In this document: positions 1-6,283 of the stretch, one piece after another
Position numbering within the stretch: the first letter of the stretch is position 1
How the letters are laid out: the number at the start of each line of letters is the position of its first letter
Source of the DNA: a bacterium
GTDB lineage: Bacteria; Cyanobacteriota; Vampirovibrionia; Gastranaerophilales; Gastranaerophilaceae
Assembly (NCBI GenBank): GCA_017995595.1
Contig: JAGOIO010000064.1
Coordinates: forward strand, 1 to 7,585
DNA length: 7,585 bases
Direction of reading: 5' to 3'
The notes under the pieces: generated by a model
Database searches by the model: none
What the model was told of the DNA's origin: nothing
Seen by the model: only the letters and a program-made list of their open reading frames with translations
Program-made: the position numbers and the translations under genes

Positions 1-33
1 AACGCTCTTGATATTATCAAGATCGTTTTTTTT
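1..33 (+). terminator. Rho-independent terminator of an upstream rightward gene
   Basis: Bases 1-12 pair with 16-27 around a 3-base loop (13-15), with one C/T mismatch (5 against 23). A run of eight T follows at 26-33. Read on the plus strand this is a classic intrinsic terminator, which implies a plus-strand gene ending just left of the window, convergent with serA. The same hairpin lies about 25 bases past the serA stop and could also terminate serA if a T-run continues on the minus strand beyond base 1, which cannot be seen. The stem may extend outside the window. Confidence 0.65.
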
Positions 34-51
34 AAGTTTGATTTTAATTTC

Positions 52-1002
52 TTAGATTTTATTTACCGGAGTTTTTGCTTTTCCGCCTGTTAATACATCT
101 TTAATTTGGTTTGCAACATCAACTGCAACCTTTATTTGTGCTTCCTTTGTGCTTGCTCCTAAGTGCGGTGTTAAAACAATATTACCATTAACTGTCAATA
201 GTGGTGAACTTGCGATGTCAGGTTCGTTTTCGTAAACATCTATTGCTGCTCCGCTTATTTGACCTGATTCGATACCTGCTTTTAAGGCTTCTTCATCTAT
301 AATTCCACCTCTTGCACAGTTGATTATTTTTATTCCTTTTTTCATTTTTGAAATAGTATCTTTGTTTATCATGTGTATTGTTTCTTTGTTCTTTGGTGTG
401 TGGATTGTTATATAATCACATTTGTCCCATAGTTCATCTCTGTTTTCAACGTATTCAAACCCCAAAGCCTTTACGTCTTCGGCTTTTGCATAAGGGTCTG
501 AAACTATAATTTTCATTCCTAATGCGTTTGCGACATGAGCCACGTGGCGACCAATTTTGCCAAAACCGATTACTCCTAGCGTTTTACCAAAAACTTCGTT
601 TCCTGTGAATTTTGATTTTTCCCATTTTCCTGCTTTTGCTGAAGCACAAGCTTGAGGGATATTCCTTGAAACAGCCATCATCATTGCAATAGTATGTTCT
701 GCGGCTGCATAAGTGTTTCCGTCAGGGGAATTTACTACGATAATTCCTTTTTCTGTTGCACTTGCAACATCAATATTGTCAACTCCAACTCCTGCTCTAC
801 CTATAATTTTTAGATTTGAGTTTTCAATGATTTTCTTGGTAACTTTTGTTTGGCTTCTTACCATAAGTGCATCATATTCTTTAATCTTTTCTGAAAGTTC
901 ATCTTCTCCCATTGTTGGTAGAATATCAACTTCAACTCCATTTGCCTTTTCAATAATTTCTTTTGCTACTGCATTAATTTTGTCTGTTACTAAAACTTTC
1001 AT
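52..1002 (-). CDS. serA: D-3-phosphoglycerate dehydrogenase, short form without ACT domain
   Basis: This 316-residue cytoplasmic enzyme would oxidise 3-phosphoglycerate to 3-phosphohydroxypyruvate with NAD, the first step of serine biosynthesis. It has the D-2-hydroxyacid dehydrogenase layout: a split substrate domain (about 1-95 and 285-316) around a Rossmann NAD domain. Visible motifs are GRAGVGVDNID (68-78), the nucleotide loop GFGKIG (146-151) with an acidic residue at D169, and the catalytic Arg231 (in NCARGG), Glu260 (in YENEP) and His280 (in TPHLGAS). It ends at PVNKI, where long forms continue into regulatory domains. The ACT domain is absent and there is no room for it before the window edge, so serine feedback through ACT is not expected. 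The ATG at 1002 is preceded by AAGGGGAA (1007-1014). No serC or serB lies beside it. Other hydroxyacid dehydrogenases share the fold, but the GRAGVGVDNID and NCARGG motifs fit SerA best. Confidence 0.9.
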   Translation of the reverse strand: MKVLVTDKINAVAKEIIEKANGVEVDILPTMGEDELSEKIKEYDALMVRSQTKVTKKIIENSNLKIIGRAGVGVDNIDVASATEKGIIVVNSPDGNTYAAAEHTIAMMMAVSRNIPQACASAKAGKWEKSKFTGNEVFGKTLGVIGFGKIGRHVAHVANALGMKIIVSDPYAKAEDVKALGFEYVENRDELWDKCDYITIHTPKNKETIHMINKDTISKMKKGIKIINCARGGIIDEEALKAGIESGQISGAAIDVYENEPDIASSPLLTVNGNIVLTPHLGASTKEAQIKVAVDVANQIKDVLTGGKAKTPVNKI

Positions 1003-1030
1003 AAAATTCCCCTTATAAACGTAATAAAAT

Positions 1031-1060
1031 TTTGTACAACAATAAAATTGATTTTTGCAA
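1031..1060 (-). promoter_or_regulatory. Possible promoter for serA
   Basis: On the minus strand TTGCAA (1060-1055) lies 18 bases before TACAAA (1036-1031), which would start transcription about 20 bases before the serA ATG. Both boxes match the sigma70 consensus only at 4 of 6 positions, and the region is AT-rich, so chance matches are easy. serA could instead be reached by read-through from the gene ending at 1107. Confidence 0.3.
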
Positions 1061-1067
1061 TCAATTT
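1045..1067 (-). terminator. AT-rich hairpin between the small gene and serA
   Basis: Perfect 9-base arms, AAATTGATT (1045-1053) and AATCAATTT (1059-1067), flank a 5-base loop. On the minus strand it lies about 40 bases past the stop at 1107 and is followed by TTATTG rather than a clean T-run. The stem has only one G-C pair, so it would be a weak terminator at best. It also overlaps the proposed serA -35 box, so it could equally be an operator-like dyad or chance. Confidence 0.25.
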
Positions 1068-1106
1068 AGAAACTTCAAATATACCCGTAAAAATATTCTA
1101 AACAGT

Positions 1107-1460
1107 CTAGAATGGTCTTGTTTGGTTCAGTTTTTGTCTTAAATCTCTAAATCTTGCAATATCTTCTTGAGCCTTGCTCGATTCTTTGAATACGGCTTGT
1201 GCCGAAGGGTGAACCATCAAGATATAATCCATGTGTATTTCTAGAAAACTGTATCTGCGTGGTGTTTGATTTGAATTCTTAGGATAAATTTCAGCATTTG
1301 TAACGGCAAGAAATCTTCTTTCCTTATCGTTCAACAAGTCTGTTAATTCACGATTTGTGCTTGTGTATTTTGAAACGTGAACTGTTCCTTTTATGTCGTG
1401 ATCAACTGTTAAAATACTTACTTCAATAGGAATTGTATCGTTATGTTGTTGTTTTGCCAT
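1107..1460 (-). CDS. Uncharacterised small protein, DUF6812-like
   Basis: This is a 117-residue soluble protein with no signal peptide or membrane segment. I do not recognise a function. The first two thirds (about 10-85) look like a small beta-rich domain: a strand pair IPIEVSIL...IKGTVHVSKY, then an ELTDLLN segment, RRFLAVTNAEIY and a closing strand YSFLEIHMDYILMVHPS. The pattern of a strand, GT-x-H-V, a leucine-rich turn and FLA(V/L)TNA recalls DUF6812-type proteins, but that match is from memory. The tail (about 90-117) is a charged helix rich in Lys, Arg and Gln. The ATG at 1460 has an AAGGAT ribosome site about 6 bases upstream. It sits between the YitT gene and serA, same strand, with 82 and 104 bases of spacing and its own promoter, so it may be a separate unit. 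Confidence 0.75.
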   Translation of the reverse strand: MAKQQHNDTIPIEVSILTVDHDIKGTVHVSKYTSTNRELTDLLNDKERRFLAVTNAEIYPKNSNQTPRRYSFLEIHMDYILMVHPSAQAVFKESSKAQEDIARFRDLRQKLNQTRPF

Positions 1461-1490
1461 TTTTTATCCTTAATTTTTTCTTACCTAACT

Positions 1491-1519
1491 AATATAATAC
1501 AATTTGAAAAAATTGTCCA
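1491..1519 (-). promoter_or_regulatory. Sigma70-type promoter of the small uncharacterised gene
   Basis: On the minus strand TGGACA (1519-1514, 5 of 6 to TTGACA) is followed after 17 bases by TATATT (1496-1491, 5 of 6 to TATAAT). Transcription would start near 1484, giving a leader of about 24 bases that contains the AAGGAT ribosome site. No terminator is visible between the YitT stop (1543) and this promoter, so read-through from the upstream operon may add to it. Confidence 0.55.
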
Positions 1520-1542
1520 TAGCTTAAAATTAATTTACGATT

Positions 1543-2568
1543 TTATTTTTGAGGTTTGACAGAAACTTCGTTAATAGTTTCTGTTTCAATATCTTTTGCT
1601 ATTGGTTCAAGATTTTCAATTTTTTCTTTAGTTTCTTTTAAAAGCTTTTTGCTTTCTCTGATTTTCTTCCTTAGTTTTTTCTTTTTTATTCTAATTTGTT
1701 TTGTTTTTAGCTTAACGCCTTCAACTTCGTGAACGGTTTCTACCGCAAGAAAAGCAGAGGTGTCTATTGCTTTAACGAGTTCTTTCATTTTTGCGATTTC
1801 AAGTCTTGAAATTACGCAATAAATAAGGGTTTTGTCTTTTCCTGTAAAACCACCTTTACCGTGAATATATGTTATTCCGACATCAAGGTTTTTCATAATA
1901 CTTTCACCGATAAGTTTTGACTTATCAGAGATTATTGTAACGGCTTTTGATTCGTTGATACCTTCAAGGATAACGTCGATTACCTTAAATGTTATAAAGT
2001 AAACAAGAACGGAATACATTCCTCTGTTTATACCGAATAAAAATCCTGAAGCAATATAGATAAAGACATTGAAGAACATTATAATTTCACCGACAGAAAA
2101 GCCTAATTTTTTTGCTAATCTGAGAGATAATATTTCAGTTCCGTCTAACGCTGCATTATTCTTTAGAATGAGTCCTACACCCACGCCGAGAACAAGACCT
2201 CCAAATACTGTTGCAAGTAAAAGGTCATGAGTTGCCTGATACGTTTTAAAAATATTGACACTAAGTGAAAGAATTATAATTCCGTAAATTGTTTTAGCTA
2301 CAAAAAGTTTTCCCATTTTTTGTAGAGCAAGAAAGATAAACGGGATATTTATGCAAACTAAGAACAAACCTAAATTCAGGTGAGTTATATAGCTCAACAT
2401 AATTGAAATACCTGTAATTCCACCGTCAATCATGTGGTTAGGAACTAAAAAGCAATTAATGCTAAAACCTGCAATTAAAGCACCAAGTGTTATAAAAAAT
2501 ATTCTATATATTTCTCTTTTTATAATTTGTCTTTTTATATTTTGATTTGTTTTTGTTACTTTTTTCAT
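1543..2568 (-). CDS. YitT-family membrane protein with DUF2179 domain and charged C-terminal tail
   Basis: This 341-residue integral membrane protein belongs to a family with no settled function; transport has been proposed. A basic N-terminus (1-20) precedes about five to six hydrophobic segments (roughly 21-41, 64-82, 92-106, 117-136, 160-180, 184-200). Family landmarks are the DGGITGIS motif (48-55) after the first segment, its internal echo ALDGTEILSL (140-149), and the DUF2179 domain (about 206-284), with AVTIISDK, the GITYIHGKGGFTGKD loop and an AVETVHEVEG end. Family members are usually under 300 residues. Here about 57 extra residues follow, first very Lys/Arg-rich (287-311), then acidic (313-335), likely a cytoplasmic charged helix. 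The start at 2568 has a weak site (CGGA, 5 bases away) and lies 29 bases after the cdaA stop, so it is probably the third gene of the lysA-cdaA operon. No clear terminator follows. Confidence 0.87.
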   Translation of the reverse strand: MKKVTKTNQNIKRQIIKREIYRIFFITLGALIAGFSINCFLVPNHMIDGGITGISIMLSYITHLNLGLFLVCINIPFIFLALQKMGKLFVAKTIYGIIILSLSVNIFKTYQATHDLLLATVFGGLVLGVGVGLILKNNAALDGTEILSLRLAKKLGFSVGEIIMFFNVFIYIASGFLFGINRGMYSVLVYFITFKVIDVILEGINESKAVTIISDKSKLIGESIMKNLDVGITYIHGKGGFTGKDKTLIYCVISRLEIAKMKELVKAIDTSAFLAVETVHEVEGVKLKTKQIRIKKKKLRKKIRESKKLLKETKEKIENLEPIAKDIETETINEVSVKPQK

Positions 2569-2597
2569 GATGTTCCGACTTTATCTTAAATTTTTAA

Positions 2598-3467
2598 TTA
2601 ATCGTCAATAAGACTTGTCTTTTTTTTCTTTTCATCGTCTTCTTTAACGACTTCCAAAATCTTTTCCAAATCTTCTTTTAAGCTTGTGATATCTTCATAT
2701 TTTTTCAAACTACCGTCAAGAGTAATTGAGATATCGCCGGTTTCTTCTGACACAACAAGGCAAGCAGAATCGCTGACTTCTGTCATACCGATAGCAGCTC
2801 TGTGTCGAGTTCCGTACTTCCAGCTAAGTTTAGGGTCTTCAGTTAGCGGTAGTAAAACTCCGGCTGATAATATTTTACTGTCTTTAATAACCATTGCTCC
2901 GTCATGAAGCGGAGTATTCGGGTGAAAAATTGTTAAAATTAATTCGGCGGAAACTTCCGCATTAAGTCTGGTTCCAACGTCAGAATAAGTTGACGGGCTT
3001 ATTTCTTTTTGAAAAACTATTAAAGCACCGGTTCTGGTTTTAGAAAGGTATTTAGCGGCTTCAACTACTTCTTTAACTACGTCTGTTTTTTCTTTGTAAT
3101 TATGAGTAGATTGATTCCAAAACGCTTTACTAATAAATCCGGGTTGTCCTAAATATCCCAAAAATCTTCTAAGTTCAGGTTGAAAAATAACGACTAAACT
3201 TACGGAGATTATCATAACCAAGGCTTTTAAGAACATTCCTAATATTGATAAATTTATTGAAATAAGGATTTCGCTCAAAATCCAACCGAAGATAAGGAAT
3301 ATAATGCCTCTAACGAGTTTTTCAGCTTGCGTATTTTTAATAAATCTTCTGTAGAATGCAAGAACGACAAGAACAATTACAAGCACTTCAGAAATATTGA
3401 GCCAGTTAAAAGACCAGTTCAAAGATAATAGTTGACTATGTACAAATGTCATTAAATCGTGTAGCAT
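2598..3467 (-). CDS. cdaA: Diadenylate cyclase CdaA (c-di-AMP synthase)
   Basis: This 289-residue membrane-anchored enzyme joins two ATP into c-di-AMP, a second messenger linked in other bacteria to potassium/osmolyte transport and wall homeostasis. Three hydrophobic segments (about 26-39, 52-70, 74-95) are followed by FQPELRRFLG (95-104), the usual CdaA junction, then the DAC domain (about 125-250). Both catalytic motifs are intact: DGA at 189-191 (within PLHDGAMVI) and RHR at 221-223 (within GTRHRAA), with SEETG at 240-244. A Lys/Asp/Glu-rich tail closes it. Length fits the family. The ATG at 3467 starts one base after the lysA stop, and its ribosome site (GGATAAG) lies in the last lysA codons, so translational coupling is likely. 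No CdaR/YbbR or GlmM gene, its usual Firmicutes partners, is next to it. A lysA-cdaA pair is the cyanobacterial arrangement, where uppS usually follows; here a YitT gene follows instead. Confidence 0.95.
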   Translation of the reverse strand: MLHDLMTFVHSQLLSLNWSFNWLNISEVLVIVLVVLAFYRRFIKNTQAEKLVRGIIFLIFGWILSEILISINLSILGMFLKALVMIISVSLVVIFQPELRRFLGYLGQPGFISKAFWNQSTHNYKEKTDVVKEVVEAAKYLSKTRTGALIVFQKEISPSTYSDVGTRLNAEVSAELILTIFHPNTPLHDGAMVIKDSKILSAGVLLPLTEDPKLSWKYGTRHRAAIGMTEVSDSACLVVSEETGDISITLDGSLKKYEDITSLKEDLEKILEVVKEDDEKKKKTSLIDD

Positions 3468-3468
3468 T

Positions 3469-4800
3469 TTACTTATCCAATCGAGTCGGTATAGTGTCGT
3501 GGGAAATCAAGTCATCAAGAGTTTCCCTATATATAATAATATCAGATTGAGAATTATTTACAAGTACTGTGGCAGGTTTTTTAAAGCGATTATAATTGCT
3601 AGCCATTGAGTAATTGTATGCACCTGTGTTGAAAACACAGATTATATCGCCTTCTTCAAGTTCAGGTAAATTTATACCTTTTATGAGAATGTCTCCTGAT
3701 TCGCAAAATTTTCCTGCGATTGTTACTTTTTGTGAACATTCAAAGTCAGGCTTATTTGCTACTTGAGCGACGTATTCAGCTTGGTACATGCTAGGTCGTG
3801 GATTATCAGCCATTCCGCCGTCAACTGCAACGTATTTTGTGCCGTGAGGAACTTGTTTTGAACTTCCAACGGTATAAAGAGTTACTCCTGATGTTGAAAT
3901 AATACTTCTTCCAGGTTCCATTATAAGTGTTGGAGCTTCGATTCCGTATTTTTCAATATTTTTATTTAAGGCATTGATAATAATTTCGCCCAAAGTGAAT
4001 ATTGACGGTGGTAAATCTGAATCGGTATATTTTACTCCCAAACCTCCGCCGATATTTATTTCAGAAAGTTCGATTCCGTATTTTTCTTTTATTATTGAAA
4101 TTTCTTTTATTAAAATTTCGATTTCATCTTCATAGACTTTTGTTTCAAATATTTGAGAACCGATATGAGCATGAAACCCTTTTAGCGTAAGGTTCGTATA
4201 TTGTTCTTGAAGTAGTTCTATGGCTTCATGGACTTGCGTTAAATCAAATCCGAATTTTGAATCCAGATGTCCGGTTTGAATATACTCGTGCGTATGGCAT
4301 TCAATTCCCGGAGTAATTCTAAGCAAAATATTTACTTGCTTATTTTCTTCCTTTGCAATCTCGTTTAAAAGAGATAATTCAAAGAAGTTATCAACAGAGA
4401 AGCGTCCGACTCCGACTTCAAGAGCGAGCTTGAGTTCGTCGTAGCTTTTGTTATTTCCGTTGAAAAGTACAGTTGACATGTCAATTCCTGACTTGAAAAC
4501 GGTATAGATTTCTCCTCCTGAAACTGTGTCAAAGCCAAAGCCTTCTGAGTGTATAATTTTTGCGATAGCTTTTGTCATAAAAGCTTTTGATGCATACATC
4601 ATTTTAACTTTTTTATAAGAAGAAAAAGCTTGCTTATATTCTTTGCAAATTTGTCTTAAAGTTTTTTCATCAATGACATATAGAGGTGTTTCATATTTTT
4701 GAGCAAGCTCAATCAAATCGCACCCGCCGATTTGTAAATTTCCGTTGTCATTAATTGTAGTTGTAAGTGGCTTTATATTTTGATTGGTACTCGTGTTCAT
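3469..4800 (-). CDS. lysA: Diaminopimelate decarboxylase
   Basis: This 443-residue cytoplasmic PLP enzyme of fold type III converts meso-diaminopimelate to L-lysine, the last step of the DAP pathway. The barrel domain carries the PLP lysine K72 in YASKAF, the FGFDTVSGGE segment (88-97), HIGSQ (212-216), the phosphate-binding GGGLG (251-255) and EPGRS (295-299). The C-terminal beta domain supplies CESGD (366-370), the dimer-contributed substrate site typical of DAP decarboxylases, and the GAYNYSMASNYN segment (393-404) with a PLP/substrate tyrosine. Length and CESGD argue against ornithine or arginine decarboxylase. The ATG at 4800 follows GGAT by about 6 bases. It is first in the operon with cdaA and the YitT gene. 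The predicted leader is only about 26 bases, too short for a lysine riboswitch. Confidence 0.96.
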   Translation of the reverse strand: MNTSTNQNIKPLTTTINDNGNLQIGGCDLIELAQKYETPLYVIDEKTLRQICKEYKQAFSSYKKVKMMYASKAFMTKAIAKIIHSEGFGFDTVSGGEIYTVFKSGIDMSTVLFNGNNKSYDELKLALEVGVGRFSVDNFFELSLLNEIAKEENKQVNILLRITPGIECHTHEYIQTGHLDSKFGFDLTQVHEAIELLQEQYTNLTLKGFHAHIGSQIFETKVYEDEIEILIKEISIIKEKYGIELSEINIGGGLGVKYTDSDLPPSIFTLGEIIINALNKNIEKYGIEAPTLIMEPGRSIISTSGVTLYTVGSSKQVPHGTKYVAVDGGMADNPRPSMYQAEYVAQVANKPDFECSQKVTIAGKFCESGDILIKGINLPELEEGDIICVFNTGAYNYSMASNYNRFKKPATVLVNNSQSDIIIYRETLDDLISHDTIPTRLDK

Positions 4801-4832
4801 GGCATATCCATTCTTTCATTAACCCTGAGATA

Positions 4833-4841
4833 ATTTTAGCA
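4833..4841 (-). promoter_or_regulatory. Extended -10 promoter of the lysA operon
   Basis: The minus strand reads TGCTAAAAT (4841-4833), an extended -10 (TGn before a 5-of-6 TATAAT match). No convincing -35 box exists at 16-18 bases upstream; the stretch there is T-rich. Transcription would begin near 4826, about 26 bases before the lysA ATG. A strong terminator sits just upstream (4886-4924), so the operon needs a promoter in this gap. Confidence 0.45.
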
Positions 4842-4885
4842 TAAAAAAATTTTACAAGAAGATTTTTTAATAATAAAGTAACGTT

Positions 4886-4924
4886 AAAAAAGAGGTGCAA
4901 GCCATTGGCTTGCACCTCTTTTTT
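4886..4924 (-). terminator. Strong intrinsic terminator after the secreted-protein gene
   Basis: A perfect 18-base inverted repeat (arms 4886-4903 and 4907-4924, 3-base loop) has a 12-base core, GAGGTGCAAGCC, flanked by A6 on the left and T8 (4919-4926) on the right. On the minus strand the hairpin begins about 23 bases past the stop at 4942 and ends in T6, so it terminates the secreted-protein gene and insulates the lysA operon. The symmetry means it would also stop plus-strand transcripts, for example antisense ones. Confidence 0.92.
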
Positions 4925-4941
4925 TTATGAATTTTGATATT

Positions 4942-5631
4942 TTAATTAACAGGAACGTCAATAGGGTAAGTTAATTGTACTTCAAGGATTGTACCCTTGT
5001 TTAAAAGAACATCTTTACCTTTTTTGAACAAGTCAGCAACGCTGTCTCCCATCATAAAAGCCCCGCCACCGAAAGCACCGCCTACGGCACAAACAGGGAT
5101 TGTTACATATTTTGCACCTGTAAAAGCATTGTCTCCGATATCAGCACCGAAGTTTGTTGCTGTTTTGGTAATATTTACAGATTTTTTCCAAGAGTTTTGT
5201 AAAGCTTCTCCATAACCTTTAGAACCGTATATTCCGCCGTCAAGAGTAAGGTCTGTTCTGCCGTAAACTGATAGAGCAAGTGGAATTTGTCTGCCATTTG
5301 GGGTTACAACATGGTCAAATTCAAGGTAAACTATTGCACCTCTTGATAATCTTCTTGCTTTTACTACTTTTGAAAGGCTTCCACGAACTATTGAACCTGC
5401 CGGTAAAACTATATTTGTCTGTGCTTTTTGGTCATCTAAAAGCATGGCGTTAAAATAATCACCTGCACTTGAGCCAAAAGATGTTACAGGGTCGATTAAT
5501 TCTAATCTTAATCTTGTACCTGCAGGGATTCTTCTTGTTCGTGCATCAGCTCTGAACGGTAATGCAGAAACTGCATTTGTAAATATAAACATTGATAATG
5601 CCATTATAATTAATTTTAATTTGAATTTCAT
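4942..5631 (-). CDS. Secreted protein of unknown function with TrbI/VirB10-like beta domain pattern
   Basis: This is a 229-residue exported protein. The signal peptide is clear: basic MKFKLK, a hydrophobic core to about residue 18 and a likely type I cleavage after VSA (21-23). The mature part has a two-part pattern. RIPAGTRLRLELIDPVTS (34-51), VLPAGSIVRGSLSKV (75-89) and IVYLEFDHVVTPNGRQIPL (100-118) resemble the strand layout of TrbI/VirB10-like and related envelope beta domains, in which GT-x-L and PAGS turns recur. NKGTILEVQLTYPIDV (211-226) repeats the GT-x-L theme at the end. Between them is a Gly/Ala-rich hydrophobic stretch (about 177-196). No catalytic motif and only one Cys (181) are visible. 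The ATG at 5631 has a very strong ribosome site (GAGGAGGAAG, 5643-5634). It is monocistronic, with its own terminator and no type IV secretion genes nearby, so a conjugation role is not supported. Confidence 0.85.
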   Translation of the reverse strand: MKFKLKLIIMALSMFIFTNAVSALPFRADARTRRIPAGTRLRLELIDPVTSFGSSAGDYFNAMLLDDQKAQTNIVLPAGSIVRGSLSKVVKARRLSRGAIVYLEFDHVVTPNGRQIPLALSVYGRTDLTLDGGIYGSKGYGEALQNSWKKSVNITKTATNFGADIGDNAFTGAKYVTIPVCAVGGAFGGGAFMMGDSVADLFKKGKDVLLNKGTILEVQLTYPIDVPVN

Positions 5632-5722
5632 AACTTCCTCCTCTGTGTTAAATTAAATAAAAGGGTATCTATAATTAATTTTAAATCCAATTAAAAAATT
5701 TGCAACCCGTTATATAAACTAT

Positions 5723-5750
5723 TTGACAATTTACGATAAAGCGGTATAAA
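5723..5750 (+). promoter_or_regulatory. Sigma70-type promoter of folK
   Basis: A perfect TTGACA (5723-5728) is followed after 16 bases by TATAAA (5745-5750, 5 of 6). The expected start of transcription is 5757-5759, at or within two bases of the folK ATG. It lies in the 127-base divergent region (5632-5758). The rest of that region is AT-rich, and I could not identify a convincing minus-strand promoter for the secreted-protein gene. Confidence 0.7.
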
Positions 5751-5758
5751 ATAGACCT

Positions 5759-6280
5759 ATGGCAATCGTTTATTTATGTTTAGGTTCAAATAAAGGCGAC
5801 AGAGTCGGCTATGTGCAACAGGCGACGAGCCTTTTAGGTGCAGTTGATGGTATAAAAGTTATTCGTACGTCATCATTTTATGAGACGGAGCCGTGGCTGG
5901 AATTAAGTAAGAATTGGTTTGTTAATGCTGTTTTAGAGATAAAAACGAGCATGCTTCCAGATGAACTTTTGATTACGTGTCAAAGGATAGAAACTCAACT
6001 TGGCAGAAATAGAGAGGTTGAGGGAAGGTATGGCGACCGAAATATTGATATTGATATTTTATTTTACGGCGGAGAAATAATAAGTGAGGAAAATTTGATT
6101 GTTCCGCACCCGAGAGTACATGAAAGAGCGTTTACGCTTGTTCCTATGCTTGAGATAAATCCTGAATTTGTTCACCCTGTAATGAAAAAGACCTTGGCAG
6201 AATTGCATGAAGAACTTGAAAATCCCGAAATGGTTTATTTGTATGGAACACGATTAGAGCCTGAGAAAGAAGAAAATTAG
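5759..6280 (+). CDS. folK: 6-hydroxymethyl-7,8-dihydropterin pyrophosphokinase (HPPK)
   Basis: This 173-residue cytoplasmic enzyme moves pyrophosphate from ATP to 6-hydroxymethyl-dihydropterin in folate synthesis. Motifs in order are YLCLGSNKGDR (5-15), SFYETEPW (39-46), FVNAVLEI (54-61), the magnesium/ATP motif YGDRNIDIDIL (91-101) with metal-binding D97 and D99 and ATP-contacting R94, and VPHPRVHERAFTLVPMLEI (115-133). The usual WGPR is YGDR here, a substitution outside the metal residues. Length is normal. The ATG at 5759 is fixed by the family N-terminus. No Shine-Dalgarno sequence precedes it, and the promoter places the transcript start at the ATG, so the mRNA looks leaderless. folP and folB are not adjacent. 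The flavoprotein gene follows after 3 bases, so the two are probably co-transcribed. Confidence 0.95.
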   Translation: MAIVYLCLGSNKGDRVGYVQQATSLLGAVDGIKVIRTSSFYETEPWLELSKNWFVNAVLEIKTSMLPDELLITCQRIETQLGRNREVEGRYGDRNIDIDILFYGGEIISEENLIVPHPRVHERAFTLVPMLEINPEFVHPVMKKTLAELHEELENPEMVYLYGTRLEPEKEEN

Positions 6281-6283
6281 CTT

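Noticed and set aside
713..1018. Open reading frame of 101 codons on the plus strand
   Set aside because: It lies antisense within serA, whose motifs are complete. It has no ribosome site of note and reads like the reverse of a conserved gene.
2686..2907. Open reading frame of 73 codons on the plus strand
   Set aside because: It is antisense to the catalytic region of cdaA and has no recognisable features.
4002..4190. Open reading frame of 62 codons on the plus strand, rich in Leu, Phe and Arg
   Set aside because: It is antisense to lysA; the composition is that of reversed AT-rich coding sequence.
4801..4885. Possible lysine riboswitch before lysA
   Set aside because: The likely transcript start leaves a leader of about 26 bases, and the whole gap to the upstream terminator is about 85 bases, too short for an L-box.
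4997..5215. Open reading frame of 72 codons on the plus strand
   Set aside because: It is antisense to the secreted-protein gene, which has a signal peptide, strong ribosome site and terminator.
4942..5631. Type IV secretion or conjugation component
   Set aside because: The resemblance is limited to a beta-domain pattern; no ATPase, relaxase or other transfer gene is nearby and the gene stands alone.
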